Positions 9,119 to 18,364 of a DNA stretch of 64,000 bases are shown piece by piece. Position 1 is the stretch's first letter; each line of letters starts with the position of its first letter. The DNA comes from Diphasiastrum complanatum (lineage: Eukaryota; Streptophyta; Lycopodiopsida; Lycopodiales; Lycopodiaceae), in NCBI GenBank assembly GCA_029204225.1, contig CM055103.1:21390709-21454708 (forward strand). The letters are read 5' to 3'. The notes beneath the pieces are model-generated. The model worked only from the letters and a program-made list of their open reading frames with translations, was not told the origin of the DNA and searched no databases. A program made the translations under genes and the position numbers.

Positions 9119-11938
9119 CTGTTGAGGAGGACTCGTCACTAGCATCATCCCAATATGCCTCCGCATAAGCCCCCAAGCAAGCCAAACCAACAACACCTGC
9201 TCTAGCTCGCTGTAATGCTGCACCTCTAGCTGTACCTAGAGCCTTGCGTGGTCGTCCTCTCCTCCCTGGCAGTTTTTGTGCCTTGCCTTTCTTGTTCGGT
9301 GCACCCTTGGGCCTTCCTGGTCTCTTTTGGACAAGAGGAGCTGTCAATGCCTCGTCACCCCCATGCAAATCACCTGGCTGGCTAGGCTGGGCCCCAGCTG
9401 AGGCCGACTGGGATAGGGAAGCAAAAGAGGGAGCTCCCTGTGCAGCTGAGCGAGGATGATGAGCTCCTGGAGTGTGTGTCCGTGGGGCTGCTGCTGGTGG
9501 AGGGACTGGCTGTGAAGGAGGCAAGTACAGCGGCGATATGTACTGAAAGGGGCGCTGCGGTGGCCGGTACTGGTACATGCTGGGTGCTGCCAAAGGGGGA
9601 GCCAGTGGAGTGGGTGCTGCCAAAGGAGGAGGACGTGGAGTGGGTGCTGCCACTGGAGGAGCAGCTGGAGGAGCCACTGTGGATGTGGGCGCTGCGAGAG
9701 AAAACTTGGGCACAGATGGTGGCCTGCCATGGAAACCTGGTGCTGCAGAAGTGGACGGCGATGGAGGGGTTGCAGGCCTGAATGGCATCGGTGGCACTGG
9801 AGGAGCTGTGCGGCGCACATATACCCTCTGAGGAGCTGGAGGAACTGTGGGCACCTCGTGCGGCTGCTTTGGCTGGGACTCTGTGTATGGCATGCTGGCA
9901 AGAGATGAAGGGGGTGCCCTGACACTCGACATCTGCTGGGCCTCTGAATCAAATGTGGCAATCAGGTTGTCCAGCTGGGCATCTGAATACAAATGCTCTG
10001 GGCTCTGGGCCTCATCCTGTGCACCATCCACTGAATCATCCTGTGCACCAACCTCTGAATCATCTCGTGCCTCATCATGTGCACCTTGTAGACCCTGCAT
10101 GGCCTCCCAATCTGTGCAATCAAAGTCATCTGGTGCCTCCTCTGCTGTGCTGTCGTAGTAACGGCCACGACTTTGTGCTGCACGCATCCAAACATCTGCG
10201 GGACCGGCATCTAAACCACTCTGCCCTCTATCAAGAGCCTCCTCCATCATGTCGACATAGGTAGGTATGCCACTGGCCCCCCCTGTGTGCCCTGCCTGTC
10301 TGCCGGTATAAGCTGTGCCATGTGTCCCACCTCTGCCACGTGATGCACCTATGACCCCTGCCCGTGGCGTGTGCCCTGCACCTGTATAATCTGCCTCATC
10401 CCTCTCTGGTCTGGCAAACTCAACCCGAATGGGCTCATCCTCGTCATGCTCATCCTCTGACTCTGGCTCATCTGCCTCATACAATGGAGGCTCTCTGTGC
10501 TCAAGCCCAAGCTCTCTCTCTCTCTCATCTCGGCAAGCTCCCTCTCTCTCTCTGCCATCAACTGTGTGCCCAGGTCATCTACATGCATGGGATGGGTGTT
10601 GTCCGTAGGCAAGTCGACCTGGCGCTCCAAATCTGATATCTTCGTCTGCAAGACCAAAATTGAGCGTGTCAGGAAAACAACTCGATCAAGAATTGAAACC
10701 TACATTTTAGTGAGACGTCAACCAACATGCAATGGGAGAATAGCTTTTCACCTGCAATGCGCTTGTAATGGTCGGCAGTCTCCTGGCGAGACGTGCGTTG
10801 GTGCTACAGAACACCAACTGCTCCAACTAACTCACTGACAGCCTGTTTCTTCTCCTCGTGTGAATGAGTGCCCATGTGCTCCAATTACGCTCACACACGG
10901 AGGCAGCGCAGTCCTGTGGTACGTGCAATGAAATGGTTCAGCACACGTGCACGGGTGGAACGTCAACGAAACACAGCAAGGGAGGATGAGATGAGATGCA
11001 TACCTGTGAAAGGACCCGCAGTGCAAGACGCTGTATGGATGGATAGGTGCTGCCGAACATGGTCCACCAGGTAATGGGGAGCTGCCTCCTCTCTGGATCC
11101 TGAGCAGCCGGGTGACCAAACGTGCCCATGTCGAAACGAAATGCAGCGAGCTCCTCCATGAGCCTGATAGGATCCAAACCTATGTGTGGACCCACCCTGT
11201 GAATGTACTGAAGCCAATCGGCCTCGAGTTCCCTGTCTGCGATCTGTGTCGGAGAGAGGAAGAGGGGATGCAGCATGTGTGCAACGCTGTGGATACTCCT
11301 GTGGAAGTAGTTCCACCGCGTCTCCCATATGAACTTCAGCTCTGTCATCCTGCAATTGAGAGGCATGTGGTTTAGGGCATTACGAAAAACCGTAACATTC
11401 ACAAAAAAACAAACTAGCAACCATTGAAAAGATAAAGAACAATTACAACATTGTACCGCTTACCTCTCTGGCTGCAAGATGGGCAGCTGCAGGAACTGTC
11501 CAATCTGGTCCATGAGCTCATACACCAGTCCAAGTGTGGACCCCTCGCTGTCAGCCATGCGGAGCACAATGTAGAGTGGTCGAAGCAGTCCTGACAATGT
11601 CTGTGCATCCCTCCAGAACTGGTCTCCCCTCACCGTGGAAGAGAAGTGCTCCCCATCCTTAGTGTGCTGAAACGTTCTGGCACGCCAAAGATCACTGACA
11701 ACCATCTGTAGAAGCTGCGCCCTACACCTGATAAGACGACGCAGAGGCTCCATCTCTCTAGACAAGGACTCAACCCTATCCCTCAGCATGTGTGTGCGGA
11801 CAACCTCTGAACTAGGGACTCTCCAGCTAGGGCTGACAGACTGTGCAAGGCGGAAGGCCCTTCCGAAGGGCTCAGAGTCGGTGATGGCAAAGGGTAGGTT
11901 CAGCTCGTAAATCAGACTGGCCACGACTTGTGATTGCT
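9119..11938 (-). pseudogene. hAT-like transposase of family A, multi-exon, decayed
   Basis: Minus-strand order: an N-terminal DUF659 part (ELNLPFAITDSEPFGRAF, HMLRDRVESLSREMEPLRR) at 11938-11740, with the downstream DGWTD segment deleted; a hAT middle with LSGLLRPLYIVLRMADSE; a GT-AG intron at 11463-11350; RWNYFHRSIHSVAHMLHP and LPITWWTMFGSTYPSIQRLA at 11349-11004; a GT-AG intron to 10914; then CAASVCERNWSTWALIHT, the hAT dimerisation hallmark, at about 10913-10855. An in-frame TAG follows a few codons later. Further exons reach an acidic Glu/Asp segment (about 10500), a long Pro/Ala/Ser-rich linker and AT-hook-like GRPKGAPNKK and GRRGRPRK (about 9250-9320). The tail breaks at DESSS (9119-9125), where the frame enters the antisense of the accessory gene. 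The BED finger is missing. It is not functional as read. Confidence 0.75.
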
Positions 11939-12190
11939 GGAAAAAAAACAGCAGGGTTCACTGTTGGAGAGACGCTGAAAATGGGCGAAGGCAGGGTGAA
12001 GCAAGTTAGATGCAAGGCAAGGCGTTGCGTGGCCGAAGGGCGACGCAAGGAATCAGAAGGCAGGTAGGCAAAAACAACAGCGACGGCAGGACGGAGGAGG
12101 GCGCAAAAAAATTTCAAAGGAAATGCGAGGGGGGCGGGTAGGTTTAGGTCAATTTTTTTTTTTAAACATATTAAATAATAAAAATATTAT

Positions 12191-12291
12191 TATATTGTCG
12201 TACCGCGGTACCATCATGGTACTGCGGTACCAGTATGGTCCCGCGGTACCGGGATCCGCGGTACCCAGTACCGCGGGACCTATGATATATA
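12191..12291. repeat. GGTACCGC palindrome array, right end of family A copy A1
   Basis: Consecutive GTACCGCGGTACC, GGTACTGCGGTACC and GGGATCCGCGGTACC modules occur here. The end lies inside a perfect 40-nt palindrome (12271-12310) centred on (AT)n, which joins this end to the adjacent MITE. Confidence 0.7.
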
Positions 12292-12510
12292 TATATCATA
12301 GGTCCCGCGGATCCCGGTACCGCGGTACCATATCGGTCGGCGGTACCAAAAAAAAAATAATGTTTTTTTTTTTTGCGAAAATAACACGGGAAATTTATTT
12401 ATTTATCTATTTATTTTTTTATATTATGGTACCGCGGATCCCAGGGCGGTACCACTGTTATGGTACCGGCGGTACCATAACAGCGGTACCAGGGGACACT
12501 ATGATATATA
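12292..12510 (+). repeat. MITE-like element with GGTACCGC ends (copy 2)
   Basis: Same module order as 7600-7855: ATCATAGGTCC, GGATCCCGGTACCGCGG, poly-A/T, GCGAAAATAACACGGG, ATTATGGTACCGCGG, GCGGTACCATAACAGCGG and CACTATGAT. (AT)n tracts flank it on both sides. Confidence 0.6.
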
Positions 12511-12997
12511 TATATATATATATATATATATCATAGTGGCATGTGGTACCGCCATTATGGTACCGCGGTTATGGTGCCGCCCAAAAATCCGCGGTACCAG
12601 GGCGGCAGCATAATAGTTAAAAAAAAAAAAATATTCGTGTGTTATTTTCGCTTAATTTTTTTTTTTTTTGGTACCCAGGATCAGTATGGATCCGCGGTAC
12701 CACAATATTTATTATTTTTTTAAATATAATATTTTTTAATATTTAATATATTAATATATATATTTTTTTAACCTAATCCCCCCCCCCCTCGCTTCATCTC
12801 TATCCCTGCCCATCGCCCTGTTGTCCTCGCCCTCTCTGTTGTATGCCCACTCCTCGCCATCATACTGTCTTCGCGTTGCACTGATCGCGTCCGCCCTTGC
12901 TATTGCTATTTCGGCCTTTGTTGTGGTTTTTTCCAGCCTTCCGACTCCTATCACTCATAGAGATCTTTGCCTTCTTTCCCCAGTTCCTTCTACAGAG

Positions 12998-14250
12998 ATG
13001 GTGCATTCCAACCTTGCCGATCTGTGGGACGAGGTGGACATTGTCAGGCGGGTTCCCGACAAGTCCAACAAGTACGGTGCAAAGATCGTGCACTGTCGAT
13101 ATTGCTTGGCCGAGTTCGTTGCCGCCCTCACTCGCCTTAAAGGCCACCTACTCGGCGCACACGTCAAAGATGGTGGCACACTGAATGCTGCCCCCTGTGC
13201 CAGCATGTCCGTTCCCGTCAGGCAGCGACTTCTGGATACCTATGGGTCACGTCTTGTGGCGGGGGAGAACACCATTTCGGAGGGTGTTCTTTGGTTTTGC
13301 ACCACTCCTTACGTGGTTGACCCCAAGTTGCTGCCTGCTTGGCTGGCACGCACGAGGAGAGGGAGTGCATCCTCGTCCAGTCCCTTTGCCCCTCAGACAG
13401 TTCTGCCACACGCACCCCCATCTGCACCCATTCCGGTGGATCCCGTCCCATCGCGTCCGCCAGTTGCCACTGCAGTTCCACCACCACCTACTGTTGCTCG
13501 CACTCCCCCAGTGTACGACTTTCTCATGGACTCTCCGCCACCCGAGCAGGAGCAGGCCCCGGATGCCAGTGACGAGGCCTTCCAGGATGTTGAGGAGATC
13601 CCTTCCTCCCTCCCTTCCCATCCGGATGACCTCCCTAGCCAGCAGTTTTCGTATCCCATGCCAGATGTCCCCCCTCCACCAGTGTACCCCACTTATGCTG
13701 CTGCACTCATCCCCGCCAGTGCATCCCACTCTCCCCATTCCACGTCTACAGCTGATGCATCCACTAGTGCCCAGCCTATCGCATCATCATCCATTCTCGT
13801 TACGTTTGGTGCACCGTGCTGGAGGTCCGCTACCCGTCGCCCAGCTGGGAGAGTTCTTAGGCAGCAAAGCATTCGCGGCGCGCATCAGCCGCACATGGAT
13901 AGAGAGGCCACACAGGCCGTGGCCAGTCTGATTTGTGAGCTGAACCTTCCATTTACCATCACCGACTCTGAGCCCTTTAGAAGGGCCTTCCGCCTTGCAC
14001 AGTCTGTCAGCCCTAGCTGGAGAGTCCCTGGTTCAGAGGTTGTCCGTACACACATGCTGAGGGATAGGGTCGAGGCATTGTCTAGAGAGATGGAGCCTCT
14101 ACGTCGCCACTGGGCCACTTACGGTTGCAGCATCATGTCCGATGGCTGGACTGATGTCGGAGGAGGCCGATCCTCAACATATTGGTCTCCAGCTACATGG
14201 GCACACAATTTTTGAGGGTAGTGGATTGCAGCAGGGGGGGGGAATACCTA
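12998..14250 (+). pseudogene. BED / DUF659 hAT-like transposase of family A, truncated
   Basis: The ATG at 12998 (MVHSNLADLWDEVDIV) opens a BED finger with CRYC and LKGHLLGAH. A long Pro/Ser/Thr-rich linker with short acidic patches follows (about 13340-13850), then DUF659: ELNLPFTITDSEPFRRAF, HMLRDRVEALSREMEPLRR and YGCSIMSDGWTD. After DGWTD the frame slips. A different frame (from about 14182) continues with VSSYMGTQFLRVVD, and homology ends at about 14250. This copy supplies the BED domain that A1 lacks, while A1 supplies the C-terminal dimerisation region missing here. Neither encodes a complete enzyme. Confidence 0.75.
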
Positions 14251-14406
14251 TCAGATGTATCAAAATTACAATACGTATTCCCGCCATATACGGCTGGGGC
14301 TGTTCTTTACACTATGTTAGACACTAAATGCTGCCTTATGTACTGCCGAAAATTACATAACAACAGTCAACCACATACGGCTAGACCCCATCTATTCTAA
14401 ACATTC

Positions 14407-14772
14407 CTATGGATCCTCCACTGACTCCTCGCCCTCGTCAGGTGCATTGTTCTGTCGCTCTCGCTCTGCCTCCCGGTTAACCCGAGCTGCCTCCTGGTTA
14501 GCACGACGGCGGGCAGCCCTTTCCCTGACCATGATGAGCTGCCGCCGTGTGAAGTTCATTCCGATCTGCTCATCCAAATCCAGCTCGACAGAGGGGGTGG
14601 AGGGCACAGGGGGAGCTAGGTGCTCTGGCTCCGAATTTCTCTGCCGAGCCTGTCGCAACATCTCTGCAATGTCTGCCTCTTTCTTCCGATGCCTTTCGTT
14701 GTGCCTTCGGACATCTTCCTCGAGCTTCCTCCTGGCTTCGCCCTCAGGCCTCGGTGGTATGCGCTCCGCCAT
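14407..14772 (-). CDS. Family A accessory protein (intact, 121 aa), function unknown
   Basis: This is the longest intact copy. It starts MAERIPPRPEGEARRK, continues with the charged helix EEDVRRHNERHRKKEADIAE (about residues 18-37), a proline-rich spacer (about 50-61), the conserved core ELDLDEQIGMNFTRRQLIMV (about 62-82), an R/E/A/N-rich helix (about 83-110) and the acidic end EESVEDP. The core and C-terminus are nearly identical to the copy at 8728-9078, whereas the proline spacer differs at many residues and the length differences are whole codons. It faces the truncated transposase convergently. No similarity to the Myb-like second protein of PIF/Harbinger elements is apparent. Function is unassigned. 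Confidence 0.6.
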   Translation of the reverse strand: MAERIPPRPEGEARRKLEEDVRRHNERHRKKEADIAEMLRQARQRNSEPEHLAPPVPSTPSVELDLDEQIGMNFTRRQLIMVRERAARRRANQEAARVNREAERERQNNAPDEGEESVEDP

Positions 14773-14969
14773 CTCACGACACCCTGTTTCTCGAACTGGC
14801 TCTCACAGCCTCTCAGCCTCTCAATGGCTCTCACTGGCTCTCTCACAGCCTCTCACTCGGTCTGTGACACAGCGCCTCACAATGCCTCTCTCTCACAACT
14901 TCTCATTGGCTCTCTCACTGCCTCGTGAGTGCCTATTTGACCCCACAGCCTGTTTCCCCATTTGCACTT

Positions 14970-15360
14970 GTTGATGATCCCATGTGCTATTGTACCTGCC
15001 CCATGTATTGCTCCCCCACATGCTGCACTTCGATTGGGTCCATGGTCTACTCCTCCACAGTGCCCATGTGACGGTGTACCTGTCCGAATTTGCTCCTCCC
15101 CCACATGCTGCACTCTGATTGGGTCCGTGGTCTGCTCCCCCACAGTGCCCATGTGACGGTGTACCTGTCCAGATGTGCTGCTCCCCCACATGCTGCACTC
15201 CGATTGGGTCCGTGGTCTGCTCCCCCGCAGTGCCCATGTGATGGTGTACCTGTCCGGATTTGCTGCCCCCCCACATGCTGCACTCCCATTGACCCCAAGG
15301 TCTGCTCTCCCACAGTGCCCCCAGTACAGTCCCCTTGTACAGTCCCCTGTACAGTAACCC
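14970..15360. repeat. Subterminal minisatellite of family A (second array)
   Basis: About five units of roughly 60-85 bp with CTGCACTCCGATTGGGTCC, GTGGTCTGCTCCCCCACAG and TGCCCATGTGACGGTGTACC. It is the inverse complement of the 8221-8640 array. Open frames through it are periodic artefacts. Confidence 0.75.
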
Positions 15361-15939
15361 CTTTTTTCTAAACCCTAACCCTTTTTTTCGTGAATTTTTT
15401 ACCCTGAATTAGCCTATTAAAAGGGGTTTTTATTAAAAAAATAATAATAATAATAATAAATATTATTATTGTGGTGCCGCCCTGGTACCGCTGGTCTGAG
15501 GGCGAACATTGTATTCAGACCATTTTCCATACTATATTCAGTGTTGGACGTACTTTATTCGCTGCACATTTTGTATTTGTGGATTTGTAATTCTTATGCT
15601 CGGTTTTCAATTTTATTTTGAATGGTATGTGCGTAATTACAATTAGTTTCAACTGCATAGATTGATAGCAGATGCACAACACAGAAATACAACCCCCTTT
15701 ATAGCATTTCATGAACACATACATTACATTGCAATACACCACCAAGCACGCGTTGCACAAAAAACACACCGTACATTAATTCATCAGATGTATCAAAATC
15801 ACAATACGTATTCCCGCCATATACGGCTGGGGCTGTTCTTCACACTATGTTAGACACTAAATGCTGCCACATCTACTGCCGAAAATTACATAACAACAGT
15901 CAGCCACATACGGCCAGACCCCATCTATTCTAAACATTC

Positions 15940-16305
15940 CTATGGATCCTCCACTGACTCCTCGCCCTCGTTAGGTGCATTGTTCTGACGCTCTCGCTCT
16001 GCCTCCCGGTTAGCCCGAGCTGCCTCCTGGTTAGCACGACGACAGGCAGCCCTTTCCCTGACCATGATGAGTTGTCGCCATGTGAAGTTCATTCCGATTT
16101 GCTCATCCAAATCCAACTCGACAGCGGGGGCGGGGGGCACAGCGCGAGCTGGGTGCTCTGGCTCCGGATTTCTCTGCCGAGCCTGTCACAACATCTCTGC
16201 AATGTCTGCCTCTTGCTTCCGATGCCTTTCGTTGTGCCTTCGGACATCTTCCTCGAGCTTCCTCCTGGTTTCGCCCTCAGGCCTCGGTGGTATGCGCTCT
16301 GCCAT
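15940..16305 (-). pseudogene. Family A accessory protein gene with a premature stop
   Basis: The frame from the ATG at 16305 to the TAG at 15940 is collinear with the intact copies. Codon 40 (16188-16186) is TGA where the intact copies have CGA, a single C-to-T change at a CpG. After it the frame stays open with the conserved core DEQIGMNFTWRQLIMVRER and EGEESVEDP. It is probably a recent pseudogene of the duplicated right half. Confidence 0.65.
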
Positions 16306-16479
16306 CTCACGACACCTTGTTGCTCGAAATGGCTCTCACAGCCTCTCAATGGCTCTCACTAGCTCTCTCACAGCCTCTCCCTCGGTCTGTGACACAGCCT
16401 CTCACAATGCCTCTCTCTCACAGCCTCTCACTGGCTCTCTCACTACCTCATGAGTGCCCTGTTTCCCCATTTGCATTTG

Positions 16480-16850
16480 TTGATGATCCCATGTGCTACT
16501 GTACCTCTCCCATGTATTGCTCCCCCACATGCTGCACTCCGATTGGGTCCATGGTCTGCTCCTCCACAGTGCCCATGTGACGGTGTACCTGTCCGGATGT
16601 ATTGCTCCCCCACATGCTACACTCCGATTGGGTCCATGGTCTACTCCTCCACAGTGCCCATGTGACGGTGTACCTGCCCCATGTATTGCTCCCCCACATG
16701 CTGCACTCCGATTGGGTCCCTGGTCTGCTCCCCCACAGTGCCCATGTGACGGTGTACCTGTCCGGATTTGCTGCCCCCCCACATGCTGCACTCCCATTGA
16801 CCACCAGGTCTGCTCTCCCACAGTGCCCCCAGTACAGTCCCTTGTACAGT
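16480..16850. repeat. Subterminal minisatellite of family A (third array)
   Basis: Same unit as 14970-15360 (GCACTCCGATTGGGTCC, CCACAGTGCCCATGTGACGG). It lies between the start of the accessory pseudogene and the terminal palindromes at 16965-17060. Confidence 0.75.
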
Positions 16851-17066
16851 AACATCTTTTTTCTAAACCGTAGCCCTCTTTTTTCCTGAATTTTTTACCC
16901 TGTATTAGCCTGTTAAAAGGGTTTTTTATTTTAAAAAAAAGAATAATAATAAAAAATATTATTTTTGTGGTGCCGCCCTGGTACCGCTGGTCTGAGGGCG
17001 GCACCATAACCGCGGTACCACCATTATGGTACCGTGGTACCATAATGGCGGTACCACTGGGAACTA

Positions 17067-17099
<33 letters not shown>

Positions 17100-17101
<2 letters not shown>

Positions 17102-18099
17102 CAGAGCTAAAATTCAGTTTGGTATGAGAAATATCCAATACTGATAATGGCTGTTAACTGTATTGTTCAAAACTAATACGACATAGTATGTTTTTAGGTT
17201 CAATTCGGACTTGCCTGTTTGATTGCCAATTTTTTGCTATACTTAATTGGTATTCAAGATCATAGATTTAATTGGTTTTTGTTTCGCCAATTCCATTTTT
17301 ACACATGGGGGTAAAAGAATACATATAAAAGACTAGAATCTTCTAGTGGTAAAACGTATTAGTGAGCCTTTTTTTGAAATCATAGGGTTTTTATTTGAAT
17401 CCTTCTAGTAGCTTGATTTGAATTTTGAAAATATTGATGAATTCGATTAGAGTCGATTGGACCAAGAATCAGCCCAAACATGCATAGCATTTCCAGGCAT
17501 CTTAACTTTTCATTTCAAGTATATCATGATATTATCCCACATCTTGTTTTTAGTGGTCTAGTGGTTGTGGAGAAGTGTTCAACAACATCCAATGAATATT
17601 TTTGTCGTTCTTTTACATTGAATTAACAAGTAGACTTGAAAATTGACAATGTAATATCTTTTGGTCATTACAAGAATGTTACTTGTCTACTCTTACAATG
17701 TTTGTAGTGTTGGCCTTCCTTTTGATTGAGTGTGGCCTATACTTTCATAGAAATGATAGAAATGCAATACGTGGGTCTTTGTACAAATTTATGAAAGGTA
17801 ATGTGGACATATGCTTGTGCATGTGGCTTGTACCTACTCCTGGGCATCGATGGAGTGAGTAGGGGTGTCATAGCATTTGGTCCATGCTATGCATGATGAA
17901 GTTGATGGTCTAAGGCTTTGTGGGTGGATTCCATAGGGTTGAAGATTGCATGTCTCCTTTGTTATGTCAGTTATTATCCCAAACATAACATCGATATAAA
18001 TCATAATGTTAGTTGGTTAAGTTTTCTCAAGAGTTCTATTGAGGAGCTTAATTGAAACCAATTTATTCGTTGTTGGTGCCGTTTGCTTGTTACTTGTAG
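17100..18099. other. AT-rich sequence upstream of the first visible IRE1 exon
   Basis: No open frame with a recognisable domain and no signal-peptide exon were found. It is most simply the end of an IRE1 intron whose first exon lies further upstream, outside the window or left of the transposon cluster. Confidence 0.5.
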
Positions 18100-18364
18100 G
18101 CCTTGCCATACAAAATTGGTGGTCCTTTCAGATGGTAGCATAACTGCAGTCAATGAAATTTCTGGAAAAAAATGTTGGTCCTTCTCATCTGGAGCTTTAC
18201 TTGCTTCACACTCTCACTCGTTGCTACAAGTCGAAGAAGAAATTCGAGGTATTGACAAAGGCAATGCAAGTAAGGGCATCATTAGAGAAAGTGAGGATGG
18301 GCATTATGACAATGAGATTTCAGATGAATCCGAGTTTGCCTATTCGAGTGGGGCTTTGACACAT
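18100..18364 (+). CDS. IRE1: IRE1 exon: luminal domain, first part
   Basis: The acceptor TACTTGTAG ends at 18099 and the donor is ACAT/GTAAGC. The exon starts on the third base of a codon and ends in phase 0. It encodes [20 protein letters not shown] then [13 protein letters not shown], the PQQ-like beta-strand repeat of the luminal sensor, followed by an acidic loop ([18 protein letters not shown]). Confidence 0.8.

Larger units (their letters stand above)
7998..12290 (-). mobile_element. Family A hAT-like two-gene transposon, inverted copy (A1)
   Basis: The left end (7998) and right end (12290, minus strand) both start ATCATAG and continue into GGTACCGC-rich palindromes, each flanked by (AT)n. 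Interior, left to right: a minisatellite (8221-8640), the plus-strand accessory gene (8728-9078), and a minus-strand transposase remnant (9119-11938). Relative to copy A2/A3, the BED finger, part of DUF659 and the spacer between the two genes are deleted. Confidence 0.6.
14258..16997. repeat. Tandem duplication of the family A right half
   Basis: Bases 14258-15505 and 15783-16997 are close copies in the same orientation, about 1.5 kb apart. Both start CAGATGTATCAAAAT and end GTACCGCTGGTCTGAGGGCG. In the first copy that motif joins directly to spacer sequence (15506-15782, related to 320-720). In the second it continues into the terminal palindromes. The spacer 15506-15782 has no gene. Confidence 0.75.
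12533..17068 (+). mobile_element. Family A hAT-like transposon, composite copy A2/A3
   Basis: The left end at 12533 and the right end read inward from 17068 agree well: ATCATAGT, GTGGTACCGCCATTATGGTACC, then GCGGTTATGGTGCCGCCC. Both abut (AT)n tracts (12503-12532 and 17066-17098). The first 170 bp is also an inverted copy of the MITE core, including GTGTTATTTTCGC. Inside are a plus-strand transposase truncated at about 14250, a reverse accessory gene with minisatellite and partial array, then a second right half starting at 15506 with another accessory gene, minisatellite and array. The right halves form a tandem duplication. The boundary with unique sequence is at about 17100. Confidence 0.65.

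Noticed and set aside
9244-10264. Plus-strand open frames antisense to the family A transposase linker
   Set aside because: They are shadows of the proline/alanine-rich minus-strand coding sequence, which has matching copies elsewhere.
14877-16889. Overlapping long frames on both strands through the minisatellites at 14970-15360 and 16480-16850
   Set aside because: Repeat units whose periodicity avoids stops give repetitive peptides in several frames at once. There is no domain.
18083-18099. ATG at 18083 as the IRE1 start codon
   Set aside because: It lies in the pyrimidine-rich acceptor of the intron, and no signal peptide follows. The exon begins at 18100 after TTGTAG.
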